64,000 nucleotides of DNA, taken from assembly GCA_031292485.1 (NCBI GenBank), contig JARLHA010000048.1, forward strand, positions 56,663-120,662, in the 5' to 3' direction. Positions within the stretch are counted from its first letter, which is position 1, and each line of letters opens with the position of its first letter. Shown here one piece after another: positions 26,686 through 35,858 of this stretch. This stretch comes from Mucilaginibacter sp. GTDB lineage: Bacteria; Bacteroidota; Bacteroidia; Sphingobacteriales; Sphingobacteriaceae. A program made the translations under genes and the position numbers. The notes under the pieces were generated by a model, which was given only the letters and a program-made list of their open reading frames with translations, did not search any database and had not been told where the DNA came from.

Positions 26686-27287
26686 AATGATTTGTTAGTT
26701 GAAATTGGTTTATAATATGTATTAATTGATGCACTATCCGGGCCCGTTTTTTTGTTATACATTAAAGCCCACAGCAACTTGATTTGATCAATCAAATTGC
26801 AGCCGGAGTAATTTTGAAGCAATGAACTGCGCTTCAAAAACTATCACTAAAATTTATAAACTTATTACTTAGGCTTTGTTTTTAAACAATCGGCATCGCG
26901 CCGTATGTTCAATTTTCATTATTGTGAGGGTAAAATTATATGCTAATAAAAGCCCGGTTGTGGATAAATGGGGGTACAAATGTCAACCCGTCTTAACATA
27001 CTGATTACAAGTATATTAAATCATATTTATTCCGATTAACACTAACTAAATGGAGGAATTATTGACAAATGTGCACCCAGGTTGCGTCTAAGATACTTTT
27101 TAAAGTGGTATTATAGTACCATACGCTGCAGGCCGTAAAGAGGAAAATCGCGGGAAATCGTCGCAGTTTTTTTCATAGCAGATTACCAATTCAATATACA
27201 TGGAAACTATTATTGCTACTTTTAAAAAACATTATAGCAAATCAGCCTAACGCTATGCCTCAAGCATCAATGAAAGCAACCTATTAA
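26686..27287. other. regulatory gap between susC and the Imm32-like remnant
   Basis: About 600 AT-rich bases. They contain the promoter of the leftward SusC operon, and a 16-bp palindrome at 26782-26797. No clear TAnnTTTG box was found on the minus strand. I see no ORF or RNA gene. Confidence 0.5.
26782..26797. promoter_or_regulatory. candidate operator upstream of susC
   Basis: ATTTGAT and ATCAAAT form a perfect inverted repeat with a 2-base spacer, about 97-112 bases before the susC ATG. The position is right for binding by the HTCS or AraC regulator. This is inferred from symmetry and place only. Confidence 0.3.
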
Positions 27288-27544
27288 ATGGAAATAAAAT
27301 TAGAAATTCCCGAATATGATAACACGAAAGGCTTCCGGTTTCACCGGGAGAATGGTTTCGAAATCAAGGTAGTTGGCGCTGGCAACAATGCAACAATAAT
27401 GGCAAACAAGTAGGCGCTCATCTCCCTCGTCGTTCAACAGGGACGTTGGCTCTGGAGACAATTCCGGCAGGTTATCATTTTCACCTGGATGAATACAATT
27501 GCCTGGAAGAAGGTTCAATTGAACTAATGATTCAAAAAATTTGA
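27288..27544 (+). pseudogene. decayed Imm32-like immunity gene
   Basis: The ATG at 27288 opens MEIKLEIPEYDNTKGF, continues to ATIMANK and hits TAG at 27411. Read-through gives ALISLV, then a shift of frame gives ETIPAGYHFHLDEYN and SIELMIQKI to a TGA at 27542. The N-terminal MEIK..IP.Y, the ANK.ALISL centre, and the AGYHFHLDEYN..EEGSIEL end are the pattern of the Imm32 family of about 85 residues, which protect against polymorphic toxins. One nonsense codon and one indel break it. No cognate toxin is nearby. It converges on the HTCS gene with a 5-base gap. Confidence 0.65.
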
Positions 27545-27549
27545 TTGTA

Positions 27550-30500
27550 CTAATCAATCCCCTCTGCCTCTTCCTGCACGCTATCCAGGTATTTTGACGG
27601 GATGGTATTGTATTCAGCCTTGAATGATTTTACAAAATACTTCTGGCTCTTAAAACCAACTTTATGGCAAATTTGCGATATGGTTAAATGCCCTGTCTCC
27701 AGCAATTGTGCTGCCCTTTTTAGCCTCATGGAACGGACCAGTTCATTTGGCGTTTTACCAGTCATTACCAGTATTTTTTTATAGAGGGTATAACGGCTTA
27801 CAAACACGTCGCTGCTTAACTCTTCTACAGAAAAGTTAGGGTTCGAAATATTGCTGTCTATTAAAAGCAATACTTTCTTTATAAAAAGTTCATCGGGAGA
27901 GTCAACCTGTAGTTCTGTTGGCGAAACGTCAACATGTTTGGTATAGGTTTTTCGCATATATTCCTGCTGGCTCAATATATTCCTGATCTTTGATTGCAGG
28001 ATCTCGAAATTAAAAGGTTTGGTCAAATAATCGGCAGCACCAGTCTCCAAACCCTTAATTTGCTGATCTTCCCCGATCAGCGCGGTAAGCAAAATAACAG
28101 GGATATGTGAAGTACGCTGGTCGTTCTTTAATTTCAAACAAAGGTCAATCCCATTCATTTCAGGCATACTGATATCGCTTACAATCAGGTTCGGATGCTG
28201 GGCCAACGCTTTTTGCCAGCCCTTTTTCCCATTTTCAGCTTCAATAATATTAAATAATGCTTTTAAATTGTCCTTTATATAAAACCGGAAATCGTCGTTG
28301 TCTTCTACCAGCAAAATAGTTGGTTTTTTTAAGTCGCGGTTTTCCTTTTGATACCCATTAAACTTAGCCGGTACGTCGGCAGGCATAAAATCAAGTGAAT
28401 GATCCAGCAACAATTCGGTATCTGTAAACAGGTTACTATTCAATTGCCGTACCGGAAGTAAAACAGTAAAGCAACTGCCTTCGTTAAACTCACTTTCAAC
28501 AGTTATTTCGCCCCCGTGCAATTTAACAAACTCCCTGGTAATTGATAAGCCGATCCCGCTGCCAGAGTTGAGCATTGACCCCGGAATATCATTCTGGAAA
28601 AACGGCTCAAATATCCTGTCCCGTTTATCTGCAGCAATTCCAATACCGGTATCAACAATCCTGATCTCTAAAACCTTATTGCTATCCTCTTCCTTATCTA
28701 TCAAATTAAGCAATACACTTACTTGTCCGCCTTCAGGAGTAAACTTATAGGCATTTGAAAGCAGGTTAAATATGATCCTTTCAATTTTATCATAATCAAA
28801 GCTGGTATAAAAGGCCGTTGTCTCAGTATCAAAAATGAATTTAATATTTTTCTGATCGGCAATATCAGTAAAAGCATACGAAAGCTCCTTAATGAACTTC
28901 ACAATGTCGCCGTTTTTCTCATGCAGCTTTAATTCCTGGTATTCCATTTTCCTGAAATCAAGTAATTGATTTACCAGGTTTAATAATCGTTTTGCATTCC
29001 GGTTAACCAGCATCAGTTGACGCTGTATATCAGGTTCCGATATCTGTTTCAATATTTTATCTACCGGGGCCATTATTAATGACAGGGGGGTACGGAACTC
29101 GTGGCTTACGTTGGTGAAGAACTTGATTTTCATCAGGTCAAGTTCGTGCATGCGATGCGCTTCTTCCCGTTCTTTTTCTATTGAGAACTGTGCCCTCAGT
29201 TTTTGTATTGCCCTTTGCCTTAAATAAAGAAGCGTGCCTATTATAGCCAGGGCGTATATAATATACGCCCAAGTAGTCTTCCAGAAAGGGGGAAGGATAC
29301 TGATATTAATAAATTCAACACTGCTGTTCTTCCAGTTATCACCGCTGGTTGCCCTCACTTTAAAAACATAATCTGCGGCATCAAGGTTTGTGTAGGTGGC
29401 TTTCCTGATCCTGTTATCTGCATTGATCCAACCTTTGTCAAACCCTTCCATCATATACTGATACTTAACTTTTCCGGGATTGAAATAATTAAGCGCGGCA
29501 AATTCTATGGAGAATACATTGTCGTTGTATTTTAAATTTAGCGATTTCAAACCAGTGATCGACGAGGGTAAAATCACCTTTCCATTTACTTTTTCACCAA
29601 CATTAACACTTTCATTAAATACCTGGAAATCTGTAAACACCAGGTTTGGAACATTTTGGTTGATATGCAGGTTTGACGGCTTAAAAATATTAAAACCATT
29701 CCCTCCTCCAAAAAGCAATTCTCCTTCGTGTGTTTTAAAGGAAGAGTTTTCAGTAAACTCACGCCCCTGTAAGCCTTCCGTTTCATCGTAATTGGTAAAA
29801 TGAAATTTAAGGGCCGCTCCACTCCTGTCTACATTGATATCTGAGATACCGTTCAGGGCACTTACCCAAACATTATTTTTATCATACTCCTGCAAATCGA
29901 TCACCGTATTGTCCGGCAGGCCATCCTGCCGGGTTATGTTGGTAAACCGCCCGGTTTTATAATCAAAAATACTCAAGCCTTCGCGTGTGCTTACCCATAT
30001 TAAGCCATAACTATCTTCCATTACGTTATTGGTACTGTTATTGATGAGGCTATATGGATTTTTGTCGTCGTGTATGTAATGGATAAATTGGTGTGTACGC
30101 TTAAGCAAAACATCAACACCGTACGAAGTTACTACCCATAGGTTTTTATGCCGGTCGAGTAAAATCTTGCTGATATAATTAGAATGGATGGCGTTTTCTT
30201 TCGAATTATACACATAATGCGAAAAAAATTGTGTTTTGCTGTCGAAAACATTCAATCCTGCCGACAGCGTGCCCACCAGTAAATGGTGCTGATCATCCTC
30301 GGCGATGGAGCAAACACGATCGTCGGAAATGCTGCCCGGCACTTTTTCGTCATGTTTAAAGTGGGTAAAATGCTGACCGTCCCAGCAATCCAGTCCCCCG
30401 AAATAGGTGCCGATCCATAGTTTCTGATCGTGACTGATGTACAAATAAACTACCACATTATTACCCAGGCTATTATTGTTAGCTGCATTATGCAGGTAAG

Positions 30501-31728
30501 TTTTAAAAGTACCGTTTTTCCGGTCAAAATAGATCAGGCCGCCGCCGTTGGTGCCTATCCACAGGTTACCTGTTTTATCTTCAGCAAAACTATTGATGTC
30601 GCTAAAGCTCAGGCTATGCGGGTCAGAGAACGGATCGGCCAGATGATGCGTGTATAACGGGAATTTGATAATACTTTCGTGATAATACCCAACGCCCTTT
30701 TTGTACGAGCCAACCCAAATAATGCCGGTATAATCATGATAAAGCAGGGTGATGCTGTTTTGGCCGATCGTTTTATTATCATCTTCCCGGTTGAGCAGGT
30801 ATTGGATTTTAAAATCATGTTTATTCAGCAGGTTTACCCCGCCATGATCCGTCGCGATCCAGATCCTGTCTTTATCGTCCTGTATAACGCTCGAAACCAC
30901 ATTGGTATTTAAGTGGGCATTATCGGGCCCTTTATCAATATGCTTAAAAATGCCATTTTTTATATCAACAAAATACACGCCTTCTGAGTAAGTCGGCACA
31001 TAAGCCCATATACAGTTCTCTTTATCAACAAATATTTTGTATGATGCATTCTGTTCAGCCGACAATTTATTAAAAACCTGCGAACGATAAGTAATTTGCA
31101 GGTTTTTGGGATCCATGCGTTCCAGTTGGCCATCGCGATACGTGAGCCAGAAATTCCCTTGTGAATCCTGCCCAAGGTCAGACACTGTATTTAAACAGAT
31201 CGTTTTTTTGTCTGCAGCAGCGTGCATTAAATGAGTGGTTTTATGACTCACCGGGTCATATTTGAATATCCCCTGGTTTACATGCAAGAACCAAAAATTT
31301 CCGGCTTTGTCTTTCTTAATAGCGGTAATGTACCTGTCGGGTATATCAATCGTCCGCAAATAGCCGGTAATATTATGGTCGAATTTCTCGGTAGCGGGGT
31401 CGTAAATATTAAAACCGTTTCGCGTTTCAATCCATAGTTTGTTTTCCGGGCCTTCGCTTATACTGACGATATAATCACCATCGAGTGAAGTGGTATCGTT
31501 CACTAAATGTTTAAATGTTCTAAATTTATACCCATCATACCGGTTTAAACCCGAAATGGTACCAAACCACATAAAGCCTCTGTTATCCTTAAAAATACAG
31601 GTAACATCGTTATGCGATAACCCGTTGTAAATATCAAGATGCGAAAATTGAAACTGGTTGTTTTGAGCGCTCAGGAAAGTAACCTTCAGCATCAGCAAAA
31701 AAAACAAAGTAAAAATTTTACACTTCAT
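27550..31728 (-). CDS. hybrid two-component system sensor-regulator (HTCS) of the mannan locus
   Basis: 1392 residues in one chain: signal peptide (1-21), two seven-bladed regulator propellers (about 25-700, with repeats such as GLWIGTNGGGL and IWVSTREGLSIFD), a Y_Y_Y domain (about 745-815), one membrane helix (about 820-838), HisKA with His876 in VSHEFRTPLS, HATPase (NLLSNAYKFTPEGG, DTGIGIA), a receiver with Asp1185 in VSDISMPEMNG, and a C-terminal AraC-type DNA-binding domain. Such proteins sense a glycan fragment in the periplasm and activate their locus. It lies directly upstream of susC, and the operon reads away from it on the same strand. Confidence 0.95.
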   Translation of the reverse strand: MKCKIFTLFFLLMLKVTFLSAQNNQFQFSHLDIYNGLSHNDVTCIFKDNRGFMWFGTISGLNRYDGYKFRTFKHLVNDTTSLDGDYIVSISEGPENKLWIETRNGFNIYDPATEKFDHNITGYLRTIDIPDRYITAIKKDKAGNFWFLHVNQGIFKYDPVSHKTTHLMHAAADKKTICLNTVSDLGQDSQGNFWLTYRDGQLERMDPKNLQITYRSQVFNKLSAEQNASYKIFVDKENCIWAYVPTYSEGVYFVDIKNGIFKHIDKGPDNAHLNTNVVSSVIQDDKDRIWIATDHGGVNLLNKHDFKIQYLLNREDDNKTIGQNSITLLYHDYTGIIWVGSYKKGVGYYHESIIKFPLYTHHLADPFSDPHSLSFSDINSFAEDKTGNLWIGTNGGGLIYFDRKNGTFKTYLHNAANNNSLGNNVVVYLYISHDQKLWIGTYFGGLDCWDGQHFTHFKHDEKVPGSISDDRVCSIAEDDQHHLLVGTLSAGLNVFDSKTQFFSHYVYNSKENAIHSNYISKILLDRHKNLWVVTSYGVDVLLKRTHQFIHYIHDDKNPYSLINNSTNNVMEDSYGLIWVSTREGLSIFDYKTGRFTNITRQDGLPDNTVIDLQEYDKNNVWVSALNGISDINVDRSGAALKFHFTNYDETEGLQGREFTENSSFKTHEGELLFGGGNGFNIFKPSNLHINQNVPNLVFTDFQVFNESVNVGEKVNGKVILPSSITGLKSLNLKYNDNVFSIEFAALNYFNPGKVKYQYMMEGFDKGWINADNRIRKATYTNLDAADYVFKVRATSGDNWKNSSVEFINISILPPFWKTTWAYIIYALAIIGTLLYLRQRAIQKLRAQFSIEKEREEAHRMHELDLMKIKFFTNVSHEFRTPLSLIMAPVDKILKQISEPDIQRQLMLVNRNAKRLLNLVNQLLDFRKMEYQELKLHEKNGDIVKFIKELSYAFTDIADQKNIKFIFDTETTAFYTSFDYDKIERIIFNLLSNAYKFTPEGGQVSVLLNLIDKEEDSNKVLEIRIVDTGIGIAADKRDRIFEPFFQNDIPGSMLNSGSGIGLSITREFVKLHGGEITVESEFNEGSCFTVLLPVRQLNSNLFTDTELLLDHSLDFMPADVPAKFNGYQKENRDLKKPTILLVEDNDDFRFYIKDNLKALFNIIEAENGKKGWQKALAQHPNLIVSDISMPEMNGIDLCLKLKNDQRTSHIPVILLTALIGEDQQIKGLETGAADYLTKPFNFEILQSKIRNILSQQEYMRKTYTKHVDVSPTELQVDSPDELFIKKVLLLIDSNISNPNFSVEELSSDVFVSRYTLYKKILVMTGKTPNELVRSMRLKRAAQLLETGHLTISQICHKVGFKSQKYFVKSFKAEYNTIPSKYLDSVQEEAEGID

Positions 31729-32260
31729 AAATGTATATTTTCTATCTAATGCCCGCGTATTTATGTGAATAAAACTTAGGTTTGCAACGCGTAATTTTTA
31801 TTACCTGGCCTCAAATCAAACTAATAAAAATGGTTAATACCGGTATATTATTACAATTAGCATTTTTACAATAATACCCCTGCATCAATGTTGATTAACA
31901 CAGAAATTTACTTTTTAAAAAAGCTATTTTTAAGAAAAACAGGGTATAATTGACAATTAACAAATTTAATTGCATTTAAGAAGTGAGATGTAATATTATT
32001 TTTACATTTCTTAATTTAATATTAACCTTAGATAAGCAGCAATCGCCCTTAATTAAATCAAAATCAATAAAATATGCAGCGTTGACAATAATACTTTTCC
32101 TTCATTTTACCGGGTAAGTTTTTAAGGTTTATAAATTATTTAAAAAAGTAGGGTTATATTATTTTTTCACAATCGGATTAATTGACAATTGCAGCAAACA
32201 ACCCGTGATTTTTTTTGTAGTTTACGCATTACATTTCGGGCAAAAAGCTTTTTATAAATA
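31729..32260. other. divergent gap between the HTCS and Mla genes
   Basis: About 530 very AT-rich bases holding two outward promoters. A near-consensus TACATTTC lies at 32230-32237 before the permease start. No ORF, RNA gene or repeat is seen. Confidence 0.45.
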
Positions 32261-33070
32261 ATGGATTCATCGAATAACATAGAAGAACCTCTTCAAAAAA
32301 AAAAACATGGCTTTAAAAACAGCCTTACAACCTTTTTCGCCGATCTTTATAACATACATCTATTTATACTACGCTTTTTTAAGGAAGCTTTCGTACCTCC
32401 GTTTGAATTAAGAGAGGTAGTCCGGCAATGCTATCAGGTTGGGGTACGCTCACTAACGCTGATAAGTGTAACCGGTTTTATTGTAGGTTTTATTTTCACC
32501 AAGCAGGCGCGCCCGTCGCTCGCAAGTTTTGGAGCAAATTCATGGCTGCCATCGTTGGTTTCCATAGCCATAATGAGGGCACTAGCCCCATTGGTTACAG
32601 CCCTTATTGCATCCGGGAAGGTTGGTTCAAGCATTGGCGCCGAGTTAGGCTCGATGCGGGTAACCGAACAAATTGACGCAATGGAAGTTTCGGGCACCAA
32701 ACCTTTTAAATATTTGGTTTGCACGCGCGTGCTGGCTACTACCCTTACGCTCCCTATCCTGGCTACTTATACCGCCTTTATAGGTTTATTGGGTGGTTAT
32801 TTAAATGTAAGCCTGGTTGAAGGCATAAGCTATACCGCATTTGTGCAGGATTTTTTTCAGCCCCTGGTGTTTCTTGATTTTACTGCATCGCTTATAAAAT
32901 CAATCGTATTTGGATTTACCATCGGCATAGTAGGCTGTTACCAGGGCTATTATTCAACCAAGGGAACCGAAGGTGTTGGTAAAGCCGCAAATGGCGCTGT
33001 TGTGACGGCCATGTTTTTAGTATTTATTGAAGAAGTGATCATCGTTCAGATAACCAATAACTTCCGCTAA
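32261..33070 (+). CDS. mlaE: MlaE-family ABC transporter permease
   Basis: 269 residues with about five membrane helices from residue 60. MlaE signatures: GFIVGFIFTKQARPSL, GSSIGAELGSMRVTEQIDAMEVSG and TAMFLVFIEE-type ending. It is the inner-membrane permease of an Mla-like complex that moves phospholipids between inner and outer membranes. First gene of a three-gene operon, 16 bases before the ATPase gene. Confidence 0.93.
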   Translation: MDSSNNIEEPLQKKKHGFKNSLTTFFADLYNIHLFILRFFKEAFVPPFELREVVRQCYQVGVRSLTLISVTGFIVGFIFTKQARPSLASFGANSWLPSLVSIAIMRALAPLVTALIASGKVGSSIGAELGSMRVTEQIDAMEVSGTKPFKYLVCTRVLATTLTLPILATYTAFIGLLGGYLNVSLVEGISYTAFVQDFFQPLVFLDFTASLIKSIVFGFTIGIVGCYQGYYSTKGTEGVGKAANGAVVTAMFLVFIEEVIIVQITNNFR

Positions 33071-33086
33071 TCAGTGCCCGCAAATA

Positions 33087-33860
33087 ATGAAAAAGGCAAA
33101 AGCAAAAATCGATTATAACAATACAGTAATCAAAATCAGGGGACTGGAAAAATCCTTTGAAGATTATGCCGTATTGCGCGGCATTGACCTTGATTTGTAC
33201 CAGGGCGAAAACCTGGTGGTTTTGGGGCGCTCAGGCTCGGGTAAATCGGTTTTAATAAAATTAATTTCGGGGCTTTTAAAGCCCGATAAAGGCAGCATTG
33301 AAGTTTTAGAACAAGATATATGCGCCATTAGCGAAAAAGATTTACAGGAACTGCGAATAAGGATAGGCTTTTCGTTTCAGAGCAGCGCTTTATATGACAG
33401 TATGACCGTACGCAAAAATCTTGAATTTCCGCTGGTACGCAACCGGAAACATCTTACCAGGAAAGAAATTGATACCGCTGTTGAAACTGTACTGGATGCC
33501 GTTGGCCTTACCCAAACTATAAACCAGATGCCGGCAGAGCTTTCGGGCGGGCAGCGCAAACGGATAGGGATAGCGCGCACACTGATCCTTAACCCCGAGA
33601 TTATGCTGTATGATGAACCAACGGCCGGGCTCGACCCGATTACCTGTATCGAGATCAACGAACTGATTAACGAGGTGCAGCAACGGTACAAAACTTCTGC
33701 CATTATTATTACACACGACCTAACCTGCGCCAAATCGACCGGCGACAGGATCGCTATGCTGATTGATGGCAAATTTCAACGGGTGGGAAGCTTTGATGAG
33801 GTTTTTGATACCAAAGACGAAAGGATAAAACCTTTTTACGATTACAATTTTACAGATTAG
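33087..33860 (+). CDS. mlaF: MlaF-type ABC transporter ATP-binding protein
   Basis: 257 residues. Walker A GRSGSGKSVL (about 49-58), Q-loop SFQSSALYDS, signature LSGGQRKRIGIAR and Walker B MLYDEPTAGLDP followed by the switch His in IITHDL. It energises lipid transport through the MlaE permease. The start at 33087 follows the permease stop closely, and the 14-base gap to the MCE gene supports one operon. Confidence 0.94.
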   Translation: MKKAKAKIDYNNTVIKIRGLEKSFEDYAVLRGIDLDLYQGENLVVLGRSGSGKSVLIKLISGLLKPDKGSIEVLEQDICAISEKDLQELRIRIGFSFQSSALYDSMTVRKNLEFPLVRNRKHLTRKEIDTAVETVLDAVGLTQTINQMPAELSGGQRKRIGIARTLILNPEIMLYDEPTAGLDPITCIEINELINEVQQRYKTSAIIITHDLTCAKSTGDRIAMLIDGKFQRVGSFDEVFDTKDERIKPFYDYNFTD

Positions 33861-33874
33861 ACATTTATCATATC

Positions 33875-34861
33875 ATGGACATAAAGGAAAACAGAAAAGC
33901 AATAACGGTTGGCATATTTTTGGCCATCGGGCTTGTTATTTTTATATTGGGCGTTTTTACCTTGGGCGGCCAGCAAAAAAGCTTTGATAAAAGCATCCGC
34001 GTTAGCGCCGTATTTGACGACGTTGCGGGCTTAAAAAAGGGGAATGATGTTTGGTTCTCGGGCGTGAAAGTTGGCACCATCAGCGAAATTAAGTTTGTAG
34101 GCATATCGCAGGTTAACGTAAAAATGAAGATCGACGAGAAAGTACAGCCCTATATTCACCACAATTCAGGCGTGCATATCGGCACCGACGGATTGATCGG
34201 CAATAAACTGATTGTGATTGATGGTGGCAGCCCGCAGGCTCCGGTTGTTGCAGACGGGGATACCCTTCATGCCATAAAAATGCTTTCAACTGATGACATG
34301 CTCAAAACCTTCCAGAAAAACAATGAGAACCTGCTGGCGATCACCGCTGATTTTAAAGTACTAAGCCATAATATCTTAAAAGGTAAAGGTACCGTAGGCG
34401 CATTGATGGCCGATAGCGCGATGGGGATGCAGCTTAAAAACTCCATGCGGAACCTGCAGGCGGCTACCGAAAAGGCGGCTACACTGGCTGCACAACTGAA
34501 TCAATTCGGCGACAAACTGAATACCAAAGGAGGCTTTGCAGATAAGATATTAACAGATACGACCACCTTTAACCGCCTGAAAGCCGCCGCCGCTCAATTG
34601 CAGCAGGCCGCGAATAATGCCAGCACACTCACCAATAACCTTAACAGGGCCAGCAACAAGCTAAACACTACGGATAATACTTTAGGCGTATTACTTAACG
34701 ACCCCAAAGGCGCCACGCAAGTACAATCGACCCTAAAAAATCTGCAGGAAAGCTCCGTAAAACTAAATGACGACCTTGAAGCATTACAGCACAACTTTTT
34801 ACTTAAAGGATTTTTTAAAGATAAGGAGAAGGCGAAGACCGATAGCTTGAAGAAGAAGTAG
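33875..34861 (+). CDS. mlaD: MlaD/MCE-domain periplasmic lipid-binding protein
   Basis: 328 residues. One N-terminal membrane anchor (about 10-29: ITVGIFLAIGLVIFILG), one MCE domain (about 38-115, with DDVAGLKKGNDVWFSGVKVGTI), then a long Asn/Ala/Leu-rich helical tail (about 145-310) with heptad-like repeats that should form a tube or coil. It binds lipid and joins the MlaEF complex in the inner membrane. The highly charged Lys-rich C-terminus is unusual but common in Bacteroidota members. Confidence 0.92.
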   Translation: MDIKENRKAITVGIFLAIGLVIFILGVFTLGGQQKSFDKSIRVSAVFDDVAGLKKGNDVWFSGVKVGTISEIKFVGISQVNVKMKIDEKVQPYIHHNSGVHIGTDGLIGNKLIVIDGGSPQAPVVADGDTLHAIKMLSTDDMLKTFQKNNENLLAITADFKVLSHNILKGKGTVGALMADSAMGMQLKNSMRNLQAATEKAATLAAQLNQFGDKLNTKGGFADKILTDTTTFNRLKAAAAQLQQAANNASTLTNNLNRASNKLNTTDNTLGVLLNDPKGATQVQSTLKNLQESSVKLNDDLEALQHNFLLKGFFKDKEKAKTDSLKKK

Positions 34862-34891
34862 TCGGGGAGACGGAAAGTCCGAAAGAAGAAA

Positions 34892-34912
34892 CATTACAAC
34901 TTTACAACCTTC
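34892..34912. repeat. short CATTACAAC/TTTACAACC word repeat
   Basis: Three units in the gap between the convergent MCE and 34923-35657 genes. The same words occur at 9033-9078 (inverse) and 60370-60405. Confidence 0.45.
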
Positions 34913-34922
34913 CGGCAACTCC

Positions 34923-35657
34923 TCACTGCTTATTGAATATCTGCCCGGTCTTGCGCTGATCAGGCGTGAGGGTGAGCCAGGTTTTATAGGAAGTATTGAG
35001 ATACGTCAGCAGGTTAAAATCCTCACTGTTGTAAACTTTAATATCCGGGGTGTACAAAAGTAAAAAGTTGTTCAGGTCGGCATCTTTCAGTGGTAAATAA
35101 TGACTGATATTATCAGCTGTAAATATGATACTGATCTCCTCGCTGAGCATACGCTGTTGCTCCTTTTCCAGTTCCTTTTTCTTTTTGTGTTCATCACCCT
35201 TAAAATAATGCATCCTTAAAATAATGCCGCCATCAAATTGTTTTTTCAAATCCCTGTGGTAAACCATGGTTTGCCCATGAAACTGGGGATCATAATACTG
35301 CATGTTTTTAGCAGCCTGCAATTGTTTTGCACTACTATCAGAAACCGTGACCTGTTTAAGTTCCGTACGCTGTGGTTCCAAAAATAGTTCCTTATCGTGC
35401 AGATCGGTTAGCAATAAGGTATCAGTTTGATAGCCGAAGGTTTTCAAAACCAATAAGTCGCCGGTTTTTGCAGCAATGCGAAAGCCGCCATCAGCGCCGG
35501 TAACTGCTTTTAGTTTGTTGCCTAAATTTTCAATGCTTACACCTTGCAGCGCAATATGCGTTTTATATTCAAACACGCGACCATTGAGCATCGTTTGCGC
35601 GTGAAGGGTAACAGCACAAAAAACACAACAGAGGGTCATAAATAAGGTTCGACGCAT
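34923..35657 (-). CDS. secreted carboxypeptidase-regulatory-like-domain protein
   Basis: 244 residues with a signal peptide (1-20, ending LHAQT). A CarboxypepD_reg-like Ig fold spans about 23-95 (MLNGRVFEYKTHIALQGVSI, GADGGFRIAAKTGDLLVLKTFGY). The C-terminal half is helical with a Lys/Glu-rich stretch (KKKKELEKEQQRM near 158-170). Such proteins are often envelope proteins of unknown role in Bacteroidota. Its own domain resembles the N-terminal domain of SusC but there is no barrel. It is single and converges on the Mla operon. Confidence 0.7.
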   Translation of the reverse strand: MRRTLFMTLCCVFCAVTLHAQTMLNGRVFEYKTHIALQGVSIENLGNKLKAVTGADGGFRIAAKTGDLLVLKTFGYQTDTLLLTDLHDKELFLEPQRTELKQVTVSDSSAKQLQAAKNMQYYDPQFHGQTMVYHRDLKKQFDGGIILRMHYFKGDEHKKKKELEKEQQRMLSEEISIIFTADNISHYLPLKDADLNNFLLLYTPDIKVYNSEDFNLLTYLNTSYKTWLTLTPDQRKTGQIFNKQ

Positions 35658-35716
35658 TTGTTAAATATAAATCAAATGCTGCTCATTTAAATGGTTATAA
35701 CACTTTTTAACGTTTG

Positions 35717-35755
35717 GGGTTAGAGATTGGAGGTTAGTTAATTAGAGATTAGGTT
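35717..35755. repeat. GTTAGAGATT word repeat
   Basis: Units GGTTAGAGATT, GAGGTTAG and AATTAGAGATTAGG beside the terminator of the SPFH gene. Confidence 0.45.
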
Positions 35756-35756
35756 T

Positions 35757-35796
35757 AAAAAAAAAGACTTCCGAAGTTTTCGAAACTTCGGAAGTC
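35757..35796 (-). terminator. strong terminator of the SPFH gene
   Basis: A perfect 14-bp stem (GACTTCCGAAGTTT at 35766-35779 and its complement at 35783-35796) with a 3-base loop, followed on the minus strand by nine T. Confidence 0.9.
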
Positions 35797-35858
35797 TGCG
35801 CGGTTCAATTGTCTGAACTCGAATTCATAGAATTAAAGAATTAGCAGAATTGTTGCTG

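Noticed and set aside
27300..27557. 85-residue minus-strand ORF beside the HTCS gene
   Set aside because: It is antisense to the Imm32-like remnant and has no recognisable pattern or start signal.
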